Source of the DNA: a virus
Strand: one strand, 5' to 3'
IMG/VR virus record: IMGVR_UViG_3300006914_000013
Span: 1 to 64,000 of that record
DNA length: 64,000 nucleotides
Each line of letters opens with the position of its first letter. The stretch's first letter is position 1. A program made the position numbers and the translations under genes. Shown here piece after piece: positions 42,601 to 51,275 of this stretch. The notes beneath the pieces were generated by a model. The model was not told the DNA's origin, ran no database searches, and saw nothing but the letters and a program-made list of their open reading frames with translations.

Positions 42601-43392
42601 TTAGGAGTTCAATTCAACAAACTTGAAATCCCACGGGTAGAACGGGAACTTGGCGGCCGTGACCTTTTCGCCACGGATGAACAGGGTTTTGTAGCCGTTC
42701 GGGAGGCAGCCGGTGCGGCTCTGCATCTTGAACTTGTAGCCCGCCCAACGACCGATCGACATCGGCGATACCTGCACCACGACGGCGTCCCCTTCCAGCT
42801 CCTTGCATTCCCCGGCGTGGATCTTGTCGACCATGACAAAGAGTTCGGCGTATTCCTTCAGCTCGGGCTTCAGGTTTTCCGCACGCCACTCGGCCACCTT
42901 GGCCCCGGCTTCGGTTTCCACGTCGTTGAATTCCGCCTTGCTGTAGGCGAAGGTCACATCGGCGTCGTCGTCGTTGCCCACACGCATCGCCCATTTGGCG
43001 CGAGCCTGCAGGATGGTGCCGGTAAACCCTTCGGTCGCGGAAAACGACTTGGTGGTGCCGACCAGTTGGAATTCGCCATCCTTGAGCACGATGTTGGTGA
43101 AAGACGTGAAGTCAATGTGACCGCCGCCGAAGCCGGCGTCTTCCATTTCCTGCATGGCTTTCATCTGGCCGCCATTGCTGCGAGCCACAGGCGCATCGGC
43201 GCGAGGGGCGACAGCGTTGGAGGTAGAGGTGGGTTGAGCCGCAGGCTGCGCAGCCGGTTCAGGGTCCAGGACAGCCGGCTCATCCAACACGGAGGCCTCT
43301 TCCTGCAGGGTTTCGGAGTTTTGTGCGGCGCTCGCTTCTGCGGTTTCCACCGCGTCCTTGCTTACGGCGCTACCATCTTTGATCAGTGGCAT
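42601..43392 (-). CDS. Candidate single-stranded DNA-binding protein
   Basis: 263 residues from ATG 43392, preceded by GGGGA. The first 75 residues are acidic and Ala/Pro/Gln-rich, so probably disordered; this is unusual because phage SSBs have acidic tails at the C-terminus. The remaining 185 residues look beta-rich with an OB-like pattern (FQLVGTTKSFSATEGF, GDAVVVQVSPMSIGRWAG). Gene position between helicase and DNA polymerase is typical for an SSB. No diagnostic motif was found, hence the modest confidence. Confidence 0.4.
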   Translation of the reverse strand: MPLIKDGSAVSKDAVETAEASAAQNSETLQEEASVLDEPAVLDPEPAAQPAAQPTSTSNAVAPRADAPVARSNGGQMKAMQEMEDAGFGGGHIDFTSFTNIVLKDGEFQLVGTTKSFSATEGFTGTILQARAKWAMRVGNDDDADVTFAYSKAEFNDVETEAGAKVAEWRAENLKPELKEYAELFVMVDKIHAGECKELEGDAVVVQVSPMSIGRWAGYKFKMQSRTGCLPNGYKTLFIRGEKVTAAKFPFYPWDFKFVELNS

Positions 43393-43408
43393 TGTCATTC
43401 CCCTAGTC

Positions 43409-43421
43409 TTTGAACTTCAAA
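43409..43421 (-). promoter_or_regulatory. Perfect palindrome upstream of the SSB candidate
   Basis: TTTGAA-C-TTCAAA at 43409-43421, 17 bases upstream of the ATG. A second hairpin, TTCCAG with CTGGAA (43458-43463, 43468-43473), lies further upstream. Either may be an operator or an mRNA hairpin. Confidence 0.35.
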
Positions 43422-43487
43422 ATGTCATTCAAATTGCGGCTGTACCGCCGCTTGTTATTCCAGTCCCCTGGAATTCGTGCCGTCGTC

Positions 43488-45020
43488 TTATGCGACGTTG
43501 TAAAAGTGCCGCAGGGTGCGAGGGTCGAGGGTCACTTGCCCGATGTCCCCGTCACGCTTGAGCATGTTGCGGATCGCGTTGGGCGCTAGGGTTTCCAGCG
43601 CCTTCAACACGTAAATGTTGCATTGCCAGAGCTGGCCCGGCCGGACCACACGGTCCATGGCCTGCTTGAATTCCCCCGGCGAGCCAGTCGGTTCGGCAAA
43701 GATCACCGTGTGACTGACCCCTTGAAAGTTGAAGCCCGCCCCGGCGGATCGTGGGTTGGCCACCAGCAGGCGGCAGGTCGGGTCGTGCAGAAACTTCTCG
43801 GTCATCGCCTTGCGCTGAGTCGGGGACAGGTCACCGTTCATGGTCGCCGGGTTCAGGTCGGCGAAGAACTCGGCGTACCGCGCCACGGTCTCGCGGAAGT
43901 TGACGAACAGGATCACCTTGGAATCCGCAGTGTGCGCCGTGGCCAGATCGCGGCAGGTGGCGAGCACCTGGTTGTCGACCTTGCTGCCCTCGGGCAGGAA
44001 CAGTTCCGGGCAGGTGACGATCTGCAACGTCTTCTGGCGCAGTTCCTGTTCCTGCAGGGCGGAAAGAATGGTGCCGTCGCCGAAGTCGATGAAGCGCTCG
44101 ATGGTGAGTCTGCGGTACACCTCGCGGTGTGCCGGGCTCAGCCTGACCGCTACTTCGGTGATGATTGGCTCTTTCAGGTCGCGCAGTTCCGGGATCTGGC
44201 TTTTCAGCACACGTCGGCAGCGGGCATACAGGTTGGCCGACAGCTCGGCGTGCCGCTGGTAGCCCACCAGTTCCTTGACCCGGCTGATGCGCTTGCCGCT
44301 GGTGGTGACTTTCGGCACCTTCAAGCGGATCAACTTGTAGCGGCAGTGCCGGCGGCAGAAGTGGTCGTAACTCAGGTACGCCCCAGGGCTCATGAAACTC
44401 AGCAGGGTGTAGCAGTCGGTCAGGTAGGTGTGCATCGCCGTGCCGGTCATGGGGAAGAACGCGGTGTCCGGCTGGGCCGGGTCGCCGACGTACTCACCAA
44501 TGCGCTTGGCCAGCGTGCTTTCCGGCGCCTTCCACTTCTGGCTTTCGTCCGTGATCAGCACGTCGTAGCCCTTTTCCTTGAGCAGCTTGCACAGCTTCTG
44601 GTGGGCGAACAGCTCGTAACTCATGACCACCATTTCTGGCCAGCCTTCGTTGTCCCACTTCTCGATCAGCTTGGCGCGTTTGGCCGGTGGCTCATCGAGC
44701 ACATGGACCCGCACGTACTTGTCGACGCCCTGGAACTCTTCGATCACCGACTCGGCGAACTGGTAGATCAGGGTGGCCAGCGTCAGCACCACAACCTTGT
44801 TGCCCAGCCCGATGTAGTGCAGGGCCGCACCCACCACGGGAATCGACTTGCCTGCACCGGTTTCGTCGAGCAGGCCGAACCACTGGTAATGCACGCACAG
44901 GCTCAGGCCTTCGACCTGCGACTGGAACGGGGTGTGCTTGAGCTGCACGAACGGGGCGAACGATGGGTACCGCTCGATGCCAGCGCGCTGGAAGTATTCA
45001 GCTAGTGTAGGAGCCGTCAT
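43488..45020 (-). CDS. SF2 (SNF2-like) DNA helicase/translocase
   Basis: 510 residues from ATG 45020 behind GGAGG. Motif I LLDETGAGKSIPVV (near 47), motif II ITDESQKW instead of the usual DEAH, motif III FFPMTGTAMH, motif V-VI ANPRSAGAGFNFQG and QAMDRVVRPGQ. The arrangement fits SNF2-type ATPases that track on double-stranded DNA. In phages these are associated with replication or fork restart. Its start overlaps the end of the primase-helicase gene by 23 bases, so translation is probably linked. Confidence 0.87.
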   Translation of the reverse strand: MTAPTLAEYFQRAGIERYPSFAPFVQLKHTPFQSQVEGLSLCVHYQWFGLLDETGAGKSIPVVGAALHYIGLGNKVVVLTLATLIYQFAESVIEEFQGVDKYVRVHVLDEPPAKRAKLIEKWDNEGWPEMVVMSYELFAHQKLCKLLKEKGYDVLITDESQKWKAPESTLAKRIGEYVGDPAQPDTAFFPMTGTAMHTYLTDCYTLLSFMSPGAYLSYDHFCRRHCRYKLIRLKVPKVTTSGKRISRVKELVGYQRHAELSANLYARCRRVLKSQIPELRDLKEPIITEVAVRLSPAHREVYRRLTIERFIDFGDGTILSALQEQELRQKTLQIVTCPELFLPEGSKVDNQVLATCRDLATAHTADSKVILFVNFRETVARYAEFFADLNPATMNGDLSPTQRKAMTEKFLHDPTCRLLVANPRSAGAGFNFQGVSHTVIFAEPTGSPGEFKQAMDRVVRPGQLWQCNIYVLKALETLAPNAIRNMLKRDGDIGQVTLDPRTLRHFYNVA

Positions 45021-47820
45021 AGCCACCTCCCCCGCCGAGCAGGCTGATGTCGATGTTCTTGCCCTGCATTTCTTTGAGGGACAGGTAGAGCATCGCACGG
45101 CCCCCGCCTAACCCGGCGTGTGGCGCGTATTTGATGAAGTAGGGTTCTTCGTTGATCAATTTGGTGAACTGCGCCCCGCTGCTGATCACTGGCGCGGTGC
45201 GTTCCTCGACGGTGCAGTAGCGGGTGTAGGCGGCGTGACCCAGCACCGGGTCGAGGATCAGGTACTCCGGTGTCACTGCGTAGTGTAGGCCTTCCACCAG
45301 ATGCACGTAGCCCTGCCCCGCTTCCTGTGTGCTGCGCGAAATGGCCACGATGATCGCGAGCTTTTGCAGCACCAGGTCGATTTCGCTCTGCACATAACCC
45401 TGGTCCGGGGCATCGAAGCGGCCGATCACCGCGTCAATGATTGGCCCCAAAGTTTTCAGTGACTGGAACAGGTGCAGTTCCTCGCACACCGCCTGCAACA
45501 GCCACAGCCCGACCAGCACCACCTGCTGCGAGTAGCGCGGGCGGTCGTCCATTTCCCGGGGCAACAGGGCCGACGCCTTGTTCATCAGGGCTTCGATTTC
45601 CTCGGGCGTGGTGGTCAGGGACTTGGCCATGAGTGCCTTGCCGAGTCGGCGCAGGTGTTGACGCCCCTCGCTGGCCTTAAAGAACGGCTCGCGGCAGTTG
45701 CCACGCTTCTGCTTGGTCAGGTGTACGCGAATGCTGCGTTCCTGAATCGCGGGGATTTCAATCTCTTGCTCGGAAATCACCAGCAGCGGCGAGGACAGGG
45801 GGATGGCCACCGCTTCGGCGCCGGTGCGGCCCATGCCCCGGCCGAGCCGACCTTTCAAGGTGGACTCGGCGTTCCACGCCTGCTTGATCCGTTCGCCCAC
45901 GTCCTTGTAGGCATGGCTGGTCATCTTGGATTTGTTGAATTCTTCGATGATCCGGGGAACCGTGGTGGTGCTCGACAGGTAGTCGAGCATCCCGTAGGGC
46001 GAGGTCGACGGGGCGCTGACCCCGGAGTCCTTGAGCATGTAGTCGGTGCCGTTGAGCCAGGTGACCAGGCCTGCGGTCTTCGACTTGCCGGAACCGGCGC
46101 TGCCCCACAGGCACAGGATCGGAAACTGGCTGTAGAGGTACATCAGGTGCGTCTTGAAATGCGCCGCGATGCTCCAGCCGATCATCATGCCGACTTCGTG
46201 CCTCTGGTTGATCCTGAGCAGGTTGTCCAACGTCTTGTCCACGTCCTGGTCCGCCCGTTCGGGCATGGTGGTGTGCGCGAGGTAAGGACGGGCCACCAGG
46301 TTGCCGAGAAACTGGTGGGTGCCGCGCACCTTGACCGTGTTCACCGACATATCGGGTTCGACATAGGTGAACAGCGGGATGTCATCGACGAAGTCCATGT
46401 GAACCCCGGCGGTGTAGACCTGGAAAATTTCTCCCACGTCCTGAGCCTCCCGGAAAATTGCGAGTTTGATTTTCTGAATCTCCAGATCGGACCCCTGAAA
46501 CGTCAGGTCAGTGAGGCCTTCCAGCTCTTTCAGAAACGCCGAGCGGCTGGCGAAGGCCGCTTCTTTGAAAAGGATCTTGGCCAGCTCGTTGCCGTCCTTC
46601 ATCACCGACATGCGGGTGCCGACCCGGCGCGGGGCGGTGCCGTCCTGCGGCACGTCAATGAACACGTCAATCGGCAGCATGGTGAAGTTGCTGATGCGGC
46701 GCTTGCCGTCGCCGAGGCGGATGTAATAACCGTCCGGTTCAACCACGGCGCACAGCCCGGCGTCCTGATCGCCGCCCTTGTTCGCCCCGGCCTCGATCGC
46801 GCAGCCTTCACACGGGCGCTTGCTGAGCAGGGCGCGGATCGCGTTGCAGCCAAAGCTGAACGTCGGGGTGTGCTCGACGTAGCGGATCTGCGCCTCGATG
46901 TGGTCGCGGCGCAACTTGGCGGTGTTGTACTTGCTCGACTTCGCGCTGCTGGCCAGCCGCGCCGCGAGGCTTTCGCTCACCGTCTGCGACACCCCGGCGC
47001 GCACGATGTACGCCGCCAGTTGGGTCGCGGCCTGGTTGTAGGACGCATCGGCTTTCAGGGAATCGCTGTCACACAGCATCTGGATGCAGGTCGGTACCGG
47101 CTCGCGGATCGCTTCCATGTCGGCGGATGACGCTATGATCACCAGCTTCGGCTTGGCGTTGACGCGCTTCTTGGCCTCTTCAAACATGGCCTTGAGTTCA
47201 TGCACCACCAGCCCCTGCGGGTCGTCGACTTCCACCACGCGGGGCGCCTTCACCAGTTCGCGGTAGCCGTCCACCGTCAGCTGTTCTAGTTCCTCGGCGC
47301 TGACCGGCACCCGGTACTTACCGTCATGGCGTTGCAGGTTGACGATGCGGAAGCTGTTGCCCCGGCCGCTGCTGTACACGGAATAGTCGAGGCCGATCAC
47401 GAACAGGTCGCGGGCCATTTCCTTGTAGATTTCCGGCAAGCGCAGGGTGAAGCGGCGGGCACCAAACAGGCTTTCGTTGACCAGGACGTGCAGGCCCTTG
47501 CTACCCGAGAGAAAGATTTCGATGCAGCCTTTCGGCACGCCCATGCGGGTCAGCTTGCCGATCAGTTCCTGCCCGCTGGCGATGGCCTGGGCCAGGTCAT
47601 CCTTGCAGTCGATGTCGAAGTACAGCGGGCCACGGTAGCCGATCTTGTCGCGGTTGCGCGGCAGCTCGGCCTCGGTGCCATCGTTGACCATCTGGTTCAG
47701 GGCGAGGATGGTCAGTTTCTTCGCACCCTGCGCCTTGGCCAGCTCCACCGGGTTCTCTTCACCCTGGCTGGAGAGCAGAAACCAGGCGTCGTGTTCCGAA
47801 CGCTGATAGTAATGGTACAT
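44998..47820 (-). CDS. Primase-helicase (AEP-type primase fused to P-loop helicase)
   Basis: 940 residues. The N-terminal archaeo-eukaryotic primase-like domain has the metal-binding pair in LYFDIDCKDD (69-71), FLSGSKGLHVLV and SSGRGNSFRIV. A Cys group follows (CEGCAIEAGANKGGDQDAGLC split over about 330-350). The C-terminal ATPase has Walker A LWGSAGSGKSKTAG (near 570-580) and a conserved RIIEEFNKSK as the likely Walker B region. Fused enzymes of this sort prime and unwind at phage origins. Start chosen at MYHYYQRS, after GGGGGCGGGG. Confidence 0.82.
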   Translation of the reverse strand: MYHYYQRSEHDAWFLLSSQGEENPVELAKAQGAKKLTILALNQMVNDGTEAELPRNRDKIGYRGPLYFDIDCKDDLAQAIASGQELIGKLTRMGVPKGCIEIFLSGSKGLHVLVNESLFGARRFTLRLPEIYKEMARDLFVIGLDYSVYSSGRGNSFRIVNLQRHDGKYRVPVSAEELEQLTVDGYRELVKAPRVVEVDDPQGLVVHELKAMFEEAKKRVNAKPKLVIIASSADMEAIREPVPTCIQMLCDSDSLKADASYNQAATQLAAYIVRAGVSQTVSESLAARLASSAKSSKYNTAKLRRDHIEAQIRYVEHTPTFSFGCNAIRALLSKRPCEGCAIEAGANKGGDQDAGLCAVVEPDGYYIRLGDGKRRISNFTMLPIDVFIDVPQDGTAPRRVGTRMSVMKDGNELAKILFKEAAFASRSAFLKELEGLTDLTFQGSDLEIQKIKLAIFREAQDVGEIFQVYTAGVHMDFVDDIPLFTYVEPDMSVNTVKVRGTHQFLGNLVARPYLAHTTMPERADQDVDKTLDNLLRINQRHEVGMMIGWSIAAHFKTHLMYLYSQFPILCLWGSAGSGKSKTAGLVTWLNGTDYMLKDSGVSAPSTSPYGMLDYLSSTTTVPRIIEEFNKSKMTSHAYKDVGERIKQAWNAESTLKGRLGRGMGRTGAEAVAIPLSSPLLVISEQEIEIPAIQERSIRVHLTKQKRGNCREPFFKASEGRQHLRRLGKALMAKSLTTTPEEIEALMNKASALLPREMDDRPRYSQQVVLVGLWLLQAVCEELHLFQSLKTLGPIIDAVIGRFDAPDQGYVQSEIDLVLQKLAIIVAISRSTQEAGQGYVHLVEGLHYAVTPEYLILDPVLGHAAYTRYCTVEERTAPVISSGAQFTKLINEEPYFIKYAPHAGLGGGRAMLYLSLKEMQGKNIDISLLGGGGGYDGSYTS

Positions 47821-47834
47821 GGCCCCGCCCCCGC

Positions 47835-48086
47835 TTACTTGCTGCCCTTGACTTTGCCCAGTTGCAATTGGTCGAGCAGGCGGTCGAACGCCCGGACAGG
47901 CACGGCGCGATAGCGCGGCGAGGTCTTTTCGGTGAGCCAACCGGACACGCTGTCACGGGCATAGCCGGTGAACCGAGCCAGGTCGACATGGGTGAGGTTG
48001 TGCTTTTCGATGATGTGACGGATGAACAAAAGGCGTTCGTCGTCAGTCAATTTTTCGCCGGTCGTAGGAAGGAAATGCGGATTCAT
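47835..48086 (-). CDS. XRE/Cro-like helix-turn-helix regulator
   Basis: 83 residues. A helix-turn-helix is clear: LTHVDLARFTGYARDSVSGW, followed by a further helix with Arg-rich flank. No dimerisation or cleavage domain is present, so it is more like a Cro-type or accessory repressor than a CI-type repressor. It sits at the head of the replication operon, 14 bases before the primase-helicase gene, and may control that operon through sites between 48087 and 48148. Confidence 0.75.
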   Translation of the reverse strand: MNPHFLPTTGEKLTDDERLLFIRHIIEKHNLTHVDLARFTGYARDSVSGWLTEKTSPRYRAVPVRAFDRLLDQLQLGKVKGSK

Positions 48087-48148
48087 TAAGCGCCCCGGTC
48101 AACCCCCCAAAACGGGAGGACAATGTGCCCAGCACAGAAGGTCGAGGG

Positions 48149-48173
48149 AAAAAAACGCCCGGTTTCCCGGGCG
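48149..48173 (-). terminator. Rho-independent terminator (leftward)
   Basis: Read on minus: CGCCCGG-GAAA-CCGGGCG followed by seven T. Plus coordinates of the stem are 48156-48162 and 48167-48173, with the A-run at 48149-48155. It ends the 48234-48758 transcript and separates the accessory region from the replication operon. Confidence 0.85.
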
Positions 48174-48233
48174 ATAAAATTTGAGTGCCGTCCTTTCGCC
48201 TGGGCCGGTCACTCGCACGCTTACCCTCAAGAC

Positions 48234-48758
48234 TCAAGTATTAACCACGTTCCCATTTCCTGCCGAAAACTCGTCTACAGGCCCCGGTTTTACTGGGTTT
48301 TCAACTCGCAACAGGGGGGACTCGGCGCCGCGCACTTCGGCCTCTTTTGCGAGCAGCGCCGCCTCGGTCGGGAAGGGTTGAATGGGGACCATGCGGGTGT
48401 TGGTCAGGCGTTGAATGGCCACCGGGCGTTTGTTGCTGCGGTAGCGAATTCCGTTCTCGTCGACGGTCGGACGGAACAGGCGATAGTCCGCTTCCTGCAC
48501 ACCCCTGGCCCTCAAATGCTTGCGCAAATTGAACAGCGATGGGTTGTTCGGCAGGCTGATCAGGAACAGGTCGCCGGGAACACACTGGTTGTACCGCAGC
48601 GCGACGGAGTCGTAGAGGATGGTGGCGGGCTGGCCATGCGAGCCCTTCACCCGACCTTGGCTGGTCACGGTCTCAAACGCCATGGTGCCTTGCTTGATAA
48701 TCTTGAAGTGAGTGTCGTCTTTTGACCACTCGGTCAGGGGAGTGCGCCTTTTGGTCAT
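48234..48758 (-). CDS. Hypothetical protein
   Basis: 174 residues, basic in the first half (MTKRRTPLTEWSKDDTHFKI), with a beta-type middle (VPGDLFLISLPNNPSLF) and a long flexible C-terminus. A hairpin leader lies just upstream (48780-48800) and a strong terminator just downstream, so it may be its own transcription unit. No family recognised; a nucleic-acid-binding role would fit the charge but is not shown. Confidence 0.6.
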   Translation of the reverse strand: MTKRRTPLTEWSKDDTHFKIIKQGTMAFETVTSQGRVKGSHGQPATILYDSVALRYNQCVPGDLFLISLPNNPSLFNLRKHLRARGVQEADYRLFRPTVDENGIRYRSNKRPVAIQRLTNTRMVPIQPFPTEAALLAKEAEVRGAESPLLRVENPVKPGPVDEFSAGNGNVVNT

Positions 48759-48779
48759 AGCTGCTTCCTGGTGGTATGA

Positions 48780-48800
48780 GCGACGGTGATCCTCCGTCGC
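48780..48800 (-). promoter_or_regulatory. Hairpin with AGGA in the loop
   Basis: GCGACGG (48780-48786) pairs with CCGTCGC (48794-48800) and the outer GGTAT/ATACC extends it past a small bulge. On the minus-strand RNA the loop is AGGATCA. A GGA in a hairpin loop is the classical CsrA/RsmA contact, and the phage encodes a CsrA. It lies in the leader of the 48234-48758 gene. Confidence 0.45.
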
Positions 48801-48807
48801 ATACCTT

Positions 48808-49266
48808 TCAGCTTAGCCGGTAAAACCCTGACATCGGCAGGGTCAGCAAGGGTTTGAATACCTCCGGCGAACCTTGCTCATCCACCGCTGGCACCACACG
48901 CAGGGTGTCGCAGTCCATTCTAAATTCCAGCGACTGCCACGGCCCTTTGGGGGGGCCGAGCCGACTGACTCGGACCTGCAACACTTCCTCCCCCTGGTCA
49001 CCGATGGCGAAGAACTGGAAGCGTGCGGCGTCGTCGACCGGGTGCCCTTCCTGTTCGGCCCACTGGACGATCGCCTTGGCGCAGCGGCCCGCGAGGACAC
49101 GCAGCGCAGCGAGCGGTTGGACCGAGCTGTCACGGCAGGGGTCAAACTTTCGGTACCGGGCGACAACCCGTTCCAGCGGGCTGCGGGGATCGCGGCACAC
49201 AGGCGGCGGGAGTCCACGCTTGGCACGGTGGTTCGCAAGGCTCAGGACATTACTTTGGCTCATCAT
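48808..49266 (-). CDS. Hypothetical protein
   Basis: 152 residues starting MMSQSNVLSLANHRAKRGLP. Basic Cys-containing N-terminus, then a beta-rich half (LQVRVSRLGPPKGPW, LEFRMDCDTLRVVPAVD). AGGA lies 8 bases before the ATG at 49266. Overlaps the previous gene by 17 bases. No family assigned. Confidence 0.6.
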   Translation of the reverse strand: MMSQSNVLSLANHRAKRGLPPPVCRDPRSPLERVVARYRKFDPCRDSSVQPLAALRVLAGRCAKAIVQWAEQEGHPVDDAARFQFFAIGDQGEEVLQVRVSRLGPPKGPWQSLEFRMDCDTLRVVPAVDEQGSPEVFKPLLTLPMSGFYRLS

Positions 49267-49996
49267 GGTGGTATTCCTTTTCAGGTGGGTTTAACAACCG
49301 CAAGACCCAGTGCTCTTTGAACAGCTGCTTGCGGGTGGTGGGGTCGGGATCGACCGTGACGCCGGGTTGCGGGGCGAGGAACTGAATGCGTTCCAGCGGG
49401 ACCGCGTTGGGGTGTTCCAGTTTCAGCACGGGCCGGGGCAGCCCGAGCAGCGGGCTTCGTTCCTGCAGGTAGGCGGCTCGTTGAAACGGGTCCTCCAGCT
49501 GCACGGCCAGTTGTTCCAGTTCGTACTCGTTGTAGTCGCTGGCGAGGAACCACAGCACCGTCCAGCTCTCACCTGGTAGAGCCAGTCCGAGCAGGTCGGT
49601 GGCGCAGTACAGGGCGAACTCGGCTTCCTCGGGCTCCAGCAGCACCCCCTCTGGCCAAGTCTTGTCGATTTCCGAGAGGGGGAACAGCGCACCCGACCAG
49701 CTGCTGCGAGCCATGGCGCGCAAGGTGTAGGCAGCCCAGCGGTCACCGGTGAAACCCAGCGCCAGGGTCCACACGCCCGGCTCCAGTTCCGACAGGCCCA
49801 CCGATTGCAAACGGCGCAGGGCTTCCGAGCGCATCCAATACGTCAGGAAGGTTTCCCCGGCGTCCCCGGGTTTGACTTCGATCCACTCATCCCCGTCGCC
49901 GTCCTGCGGCTCGATCTTGAAGGCCCGGCACGGTGAATGGTCATAGGTAAGCGCCGCGAGCCGTTGTTCCTGCTCGCGGATCTGTTCAGGGGTCAT
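49250..49996 (-). CDS. Hypothetical protein
   Basis: 248 residues from ATG 49996 behind GAGGA. Acidic, rich in Trp and Leu, no membrane segment. Contains WTLALGFTGDRWAAYTLRAM and a long C-terminal part ending NPPEKEYHHDEPK. The gene starts one base after the stop of its upstream neighbour. Family unknown. Confidence 0.6.
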   Translation of the reverse strand: MTPEQIREQEQRLAALTYDHSPCRAFKIEPQDGDGDEWIEVKPGDAGETFLTYWMRSEALRRLQSVGLSELEPGVWTLALGFTGDRWAAYTLRAMARSSWSGALFPLSEIDKTWPEGVLLEPEEAEFALYCATDLLGLALPGESWTVLWFLASDYNEYELEQLAVQLEDPFQRAAYLQERSPLLGLPRPVLKLEHPNAVPLERIQFLAPQPGVTVDPDPTTRKQLFKEHWVLRLLNPPEKEYHHDEPK

Positions 49997-49997
49997 A

Positions 49998-50261
49998 TCA
50001 AAGTTCCTCAATGAGTACGGGCACTTCCAGCAAGCGGTCAACGCTAAAGCTGCGCAAGCCCTGGGCTTCGGTGTCCCACACCAGCAGGTTGCCCGCAGGC
50101 ATCGGCCGCCCCGGTTTCGCCTCGGCGTCAACCGGTGGCGGGGGTGGCATGCGGGAGGGGTGGAGGGTCGCGAGCAGGGTGCGCTCGCTGTTGTCGGCTT
50201 TCAGAAAAACTATGCGGGTCACGCCTTTTTCCAGCAGCGCACGCAGTTCTTGAATGTGCAT
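49998..50261 (-). CDS. Small SH3-like/DUF2693-type protein
   Basis: 87 residues. The pattern VTRIVFLKADNSERTLLATL, then NLLVWDTEAQGLRSF and SVDRLLEV resembles the small SH3-like barrel proteins found in many phages and phage-related operons, where a Trp-Asp pair follows a Pro-rich loop. These may bind nucleic acid. The first of a three-gene leftward set. Assignment from memory of the pattern. Confidence 0.5.
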   Translation of the reverse strand: MHIQELRALLEKGVTRIVFLKADNSERTLLATLHPSRMPPPPPVDAEAKPGRPMPAGNLLVWDTEAQGLRSFSVDRLLEVPVLIEEL

Positions 50262-50399
50262 CGGGCACCTCTTCTCGGGCGTCTTAGATCACCTGAGAGT
50301 AGCCGAGAGGTTTGGAATTCTGGATTCCCTGCCACACTTAGAGGGGGCTTGTGCCCTTCCCTCTTTTCAGCTGAGCCCGTTGCGGGCCTGGAGAACGCC

Positions 50400-50606
50400 G
50401 TGAGCAACCCCCCTACCCCTGTCCCAGCGAAGAAGGTCAAGCCTTGGCCGGAAGCGCACGCCACCAACGGCGCGTGGGAGAGTAATTCGAACACTGGCCG
50501 GGCGCAGACCTGCATCCAGTTCCTGCAGGCCCACGGTTTCCTCAATGACCATCAGGCCGATGCGCTGCGCACGCAGGTAACGGAACGCAGCGCCGCCACC
50601 GACTAG
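50400..50606 (+). CDS. Small plus-strand protein in a minus-strand region
   Basis: 68 residues from GTG 50400, six bases after GGAG. Pro/Lys-rich start ([15 protein letters not shown]), then a helical end ([20 protein letters not shown]). It is the only plus-strand gene supported between 33.4 and 64 kb. Its TAG and the TAG of the convergent Arc-like gene share the palindrome CTAG at 50603-50606. Reading frames on the opposite strand here lack ribosome sites, so this direction is favoured. Function unknown. Confidence 0.55.
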   Translation: MSNPPTPVPAKKVKPWPEAHATNGAWESNSNTGRAQTCIQFLQAHGFLNDHQADALRTQVTERSAATD

Positions 50607-51037
50607 TCCGCGCCGAGCTGCGCCCGCAGCTCCTTGATCGCTTCCTTCGCGTTGGGGTGACGTTGGGCCAACAGGTCCAGCGTCTCCCCGATGGCGTTGC
50701 TGCTGATGCGTTCCTGAATGGACAGCTCGCGTTCCGTGGCCTGCAACATCGACCACATCAGCGTCTGCCGGTCCATCCACCACTCCATCGCCACCAGGCA
50801 TTCCGAGTTCATGCTGCGTAAATGCACGCGGGCGTAGCGCGCCATGCGGTGGCGCATGTCGTCCGGCATGCGCACCACGAACTTGTCTGCTGTCCGGGAG
50901 TCACCACCGCCGTAGTTGGTACGCGGGATCGGCACCGGCACTTCCTTGGGCAGCACCTGGAAGAACGATTGCGACGCAGGTTCTGGCCTCTGCAACGCGG
51001 CACGGGCACGGGTCAGCAGGCTATCAATGTCACTCAA
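50603..51037 (-). CDS. Arc-like ribbon-helix-helix regulator
   Basis: 144 residues. Residues about 50-85 ([20 protein letters not shown], then [17 protein letters not shown]) are a textbook Arc-type ribbon-helix-helix that dimerises and inserts a beta-ribbon in the DNA major groove. The C-terminal helix may add oligomerisation. TTG 51037 is chosen because GGAG lies 8 bases before it and it overlaps the upstream stop as TTGA. A transcriptional regulator of early phage genes is likely. Confidence 0.8.
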   Translation of the reverse strand: MSDIDSLLTRARAALQRPEPASQSFFQVLPKEVPVPIPRTNYGGGDSRTADKFVVRMPDDMRHRMARYARVHLRSMNSECLVAMEWWMDRQTLMWSMLQATERELSIQERISSNAIGETLDLLAQRHPNAKEAIKELRAQLGAD

Positions 51038-51264
51038 AACCAAGTCTCCACGATGTCGGGGGCGTCACAGTCCGCTCTGCCCATAGGGTACAAACCAAAG
51101 GGCAGCAGGGCGCGCACGCCCTCCAGGGTTGTCGCTGAAACGGTTTCCCCGGTCGGCACCACCTGCCCCGCGATCGCCAGCGCTTTGTGGGCGATGTATA
51201 TCTCGGGGTGGTTGGCCGGGCGTAGGTACACCGTCCACATGGCCAAGTAGCGATCCGCTCCCAT
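51034..51264 (-). CDS. Hypothetical protein
   Basis: 76 residues, starting [20 protein letters not shown] and ending with a Cys-containing acidic tail. GAGGGG precedes the ATG. Small alpha/beta protein, no motif recognised. Coupled to the Arc-like gene by a 4-base overlap. Confidence 0.6.
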   Translation of the reverse strand: MGADRYLAMWTVYLRPANHPEIYIAHKALAIAGQVVPTGETVSATTLEGVRALLPFGLYPMGRADCDAPDIVETWF

Positions 51265-51275
51265 TCATGCGCCCC

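Noticed and set aside
43623-45005. 460-codon plus-strand frame opposite the SF2 helicase
   Set aside because: Antisense to a gene with helicase motifs; no ribosome site and no domain.
50219-50545. Minus-strand 108-codon frame opposite the 50400-50606 gene
   Set aside because: Lacks a ribosome site and has shadow-like composition; the plus-strand gene has a GGAG and a sensible protein.
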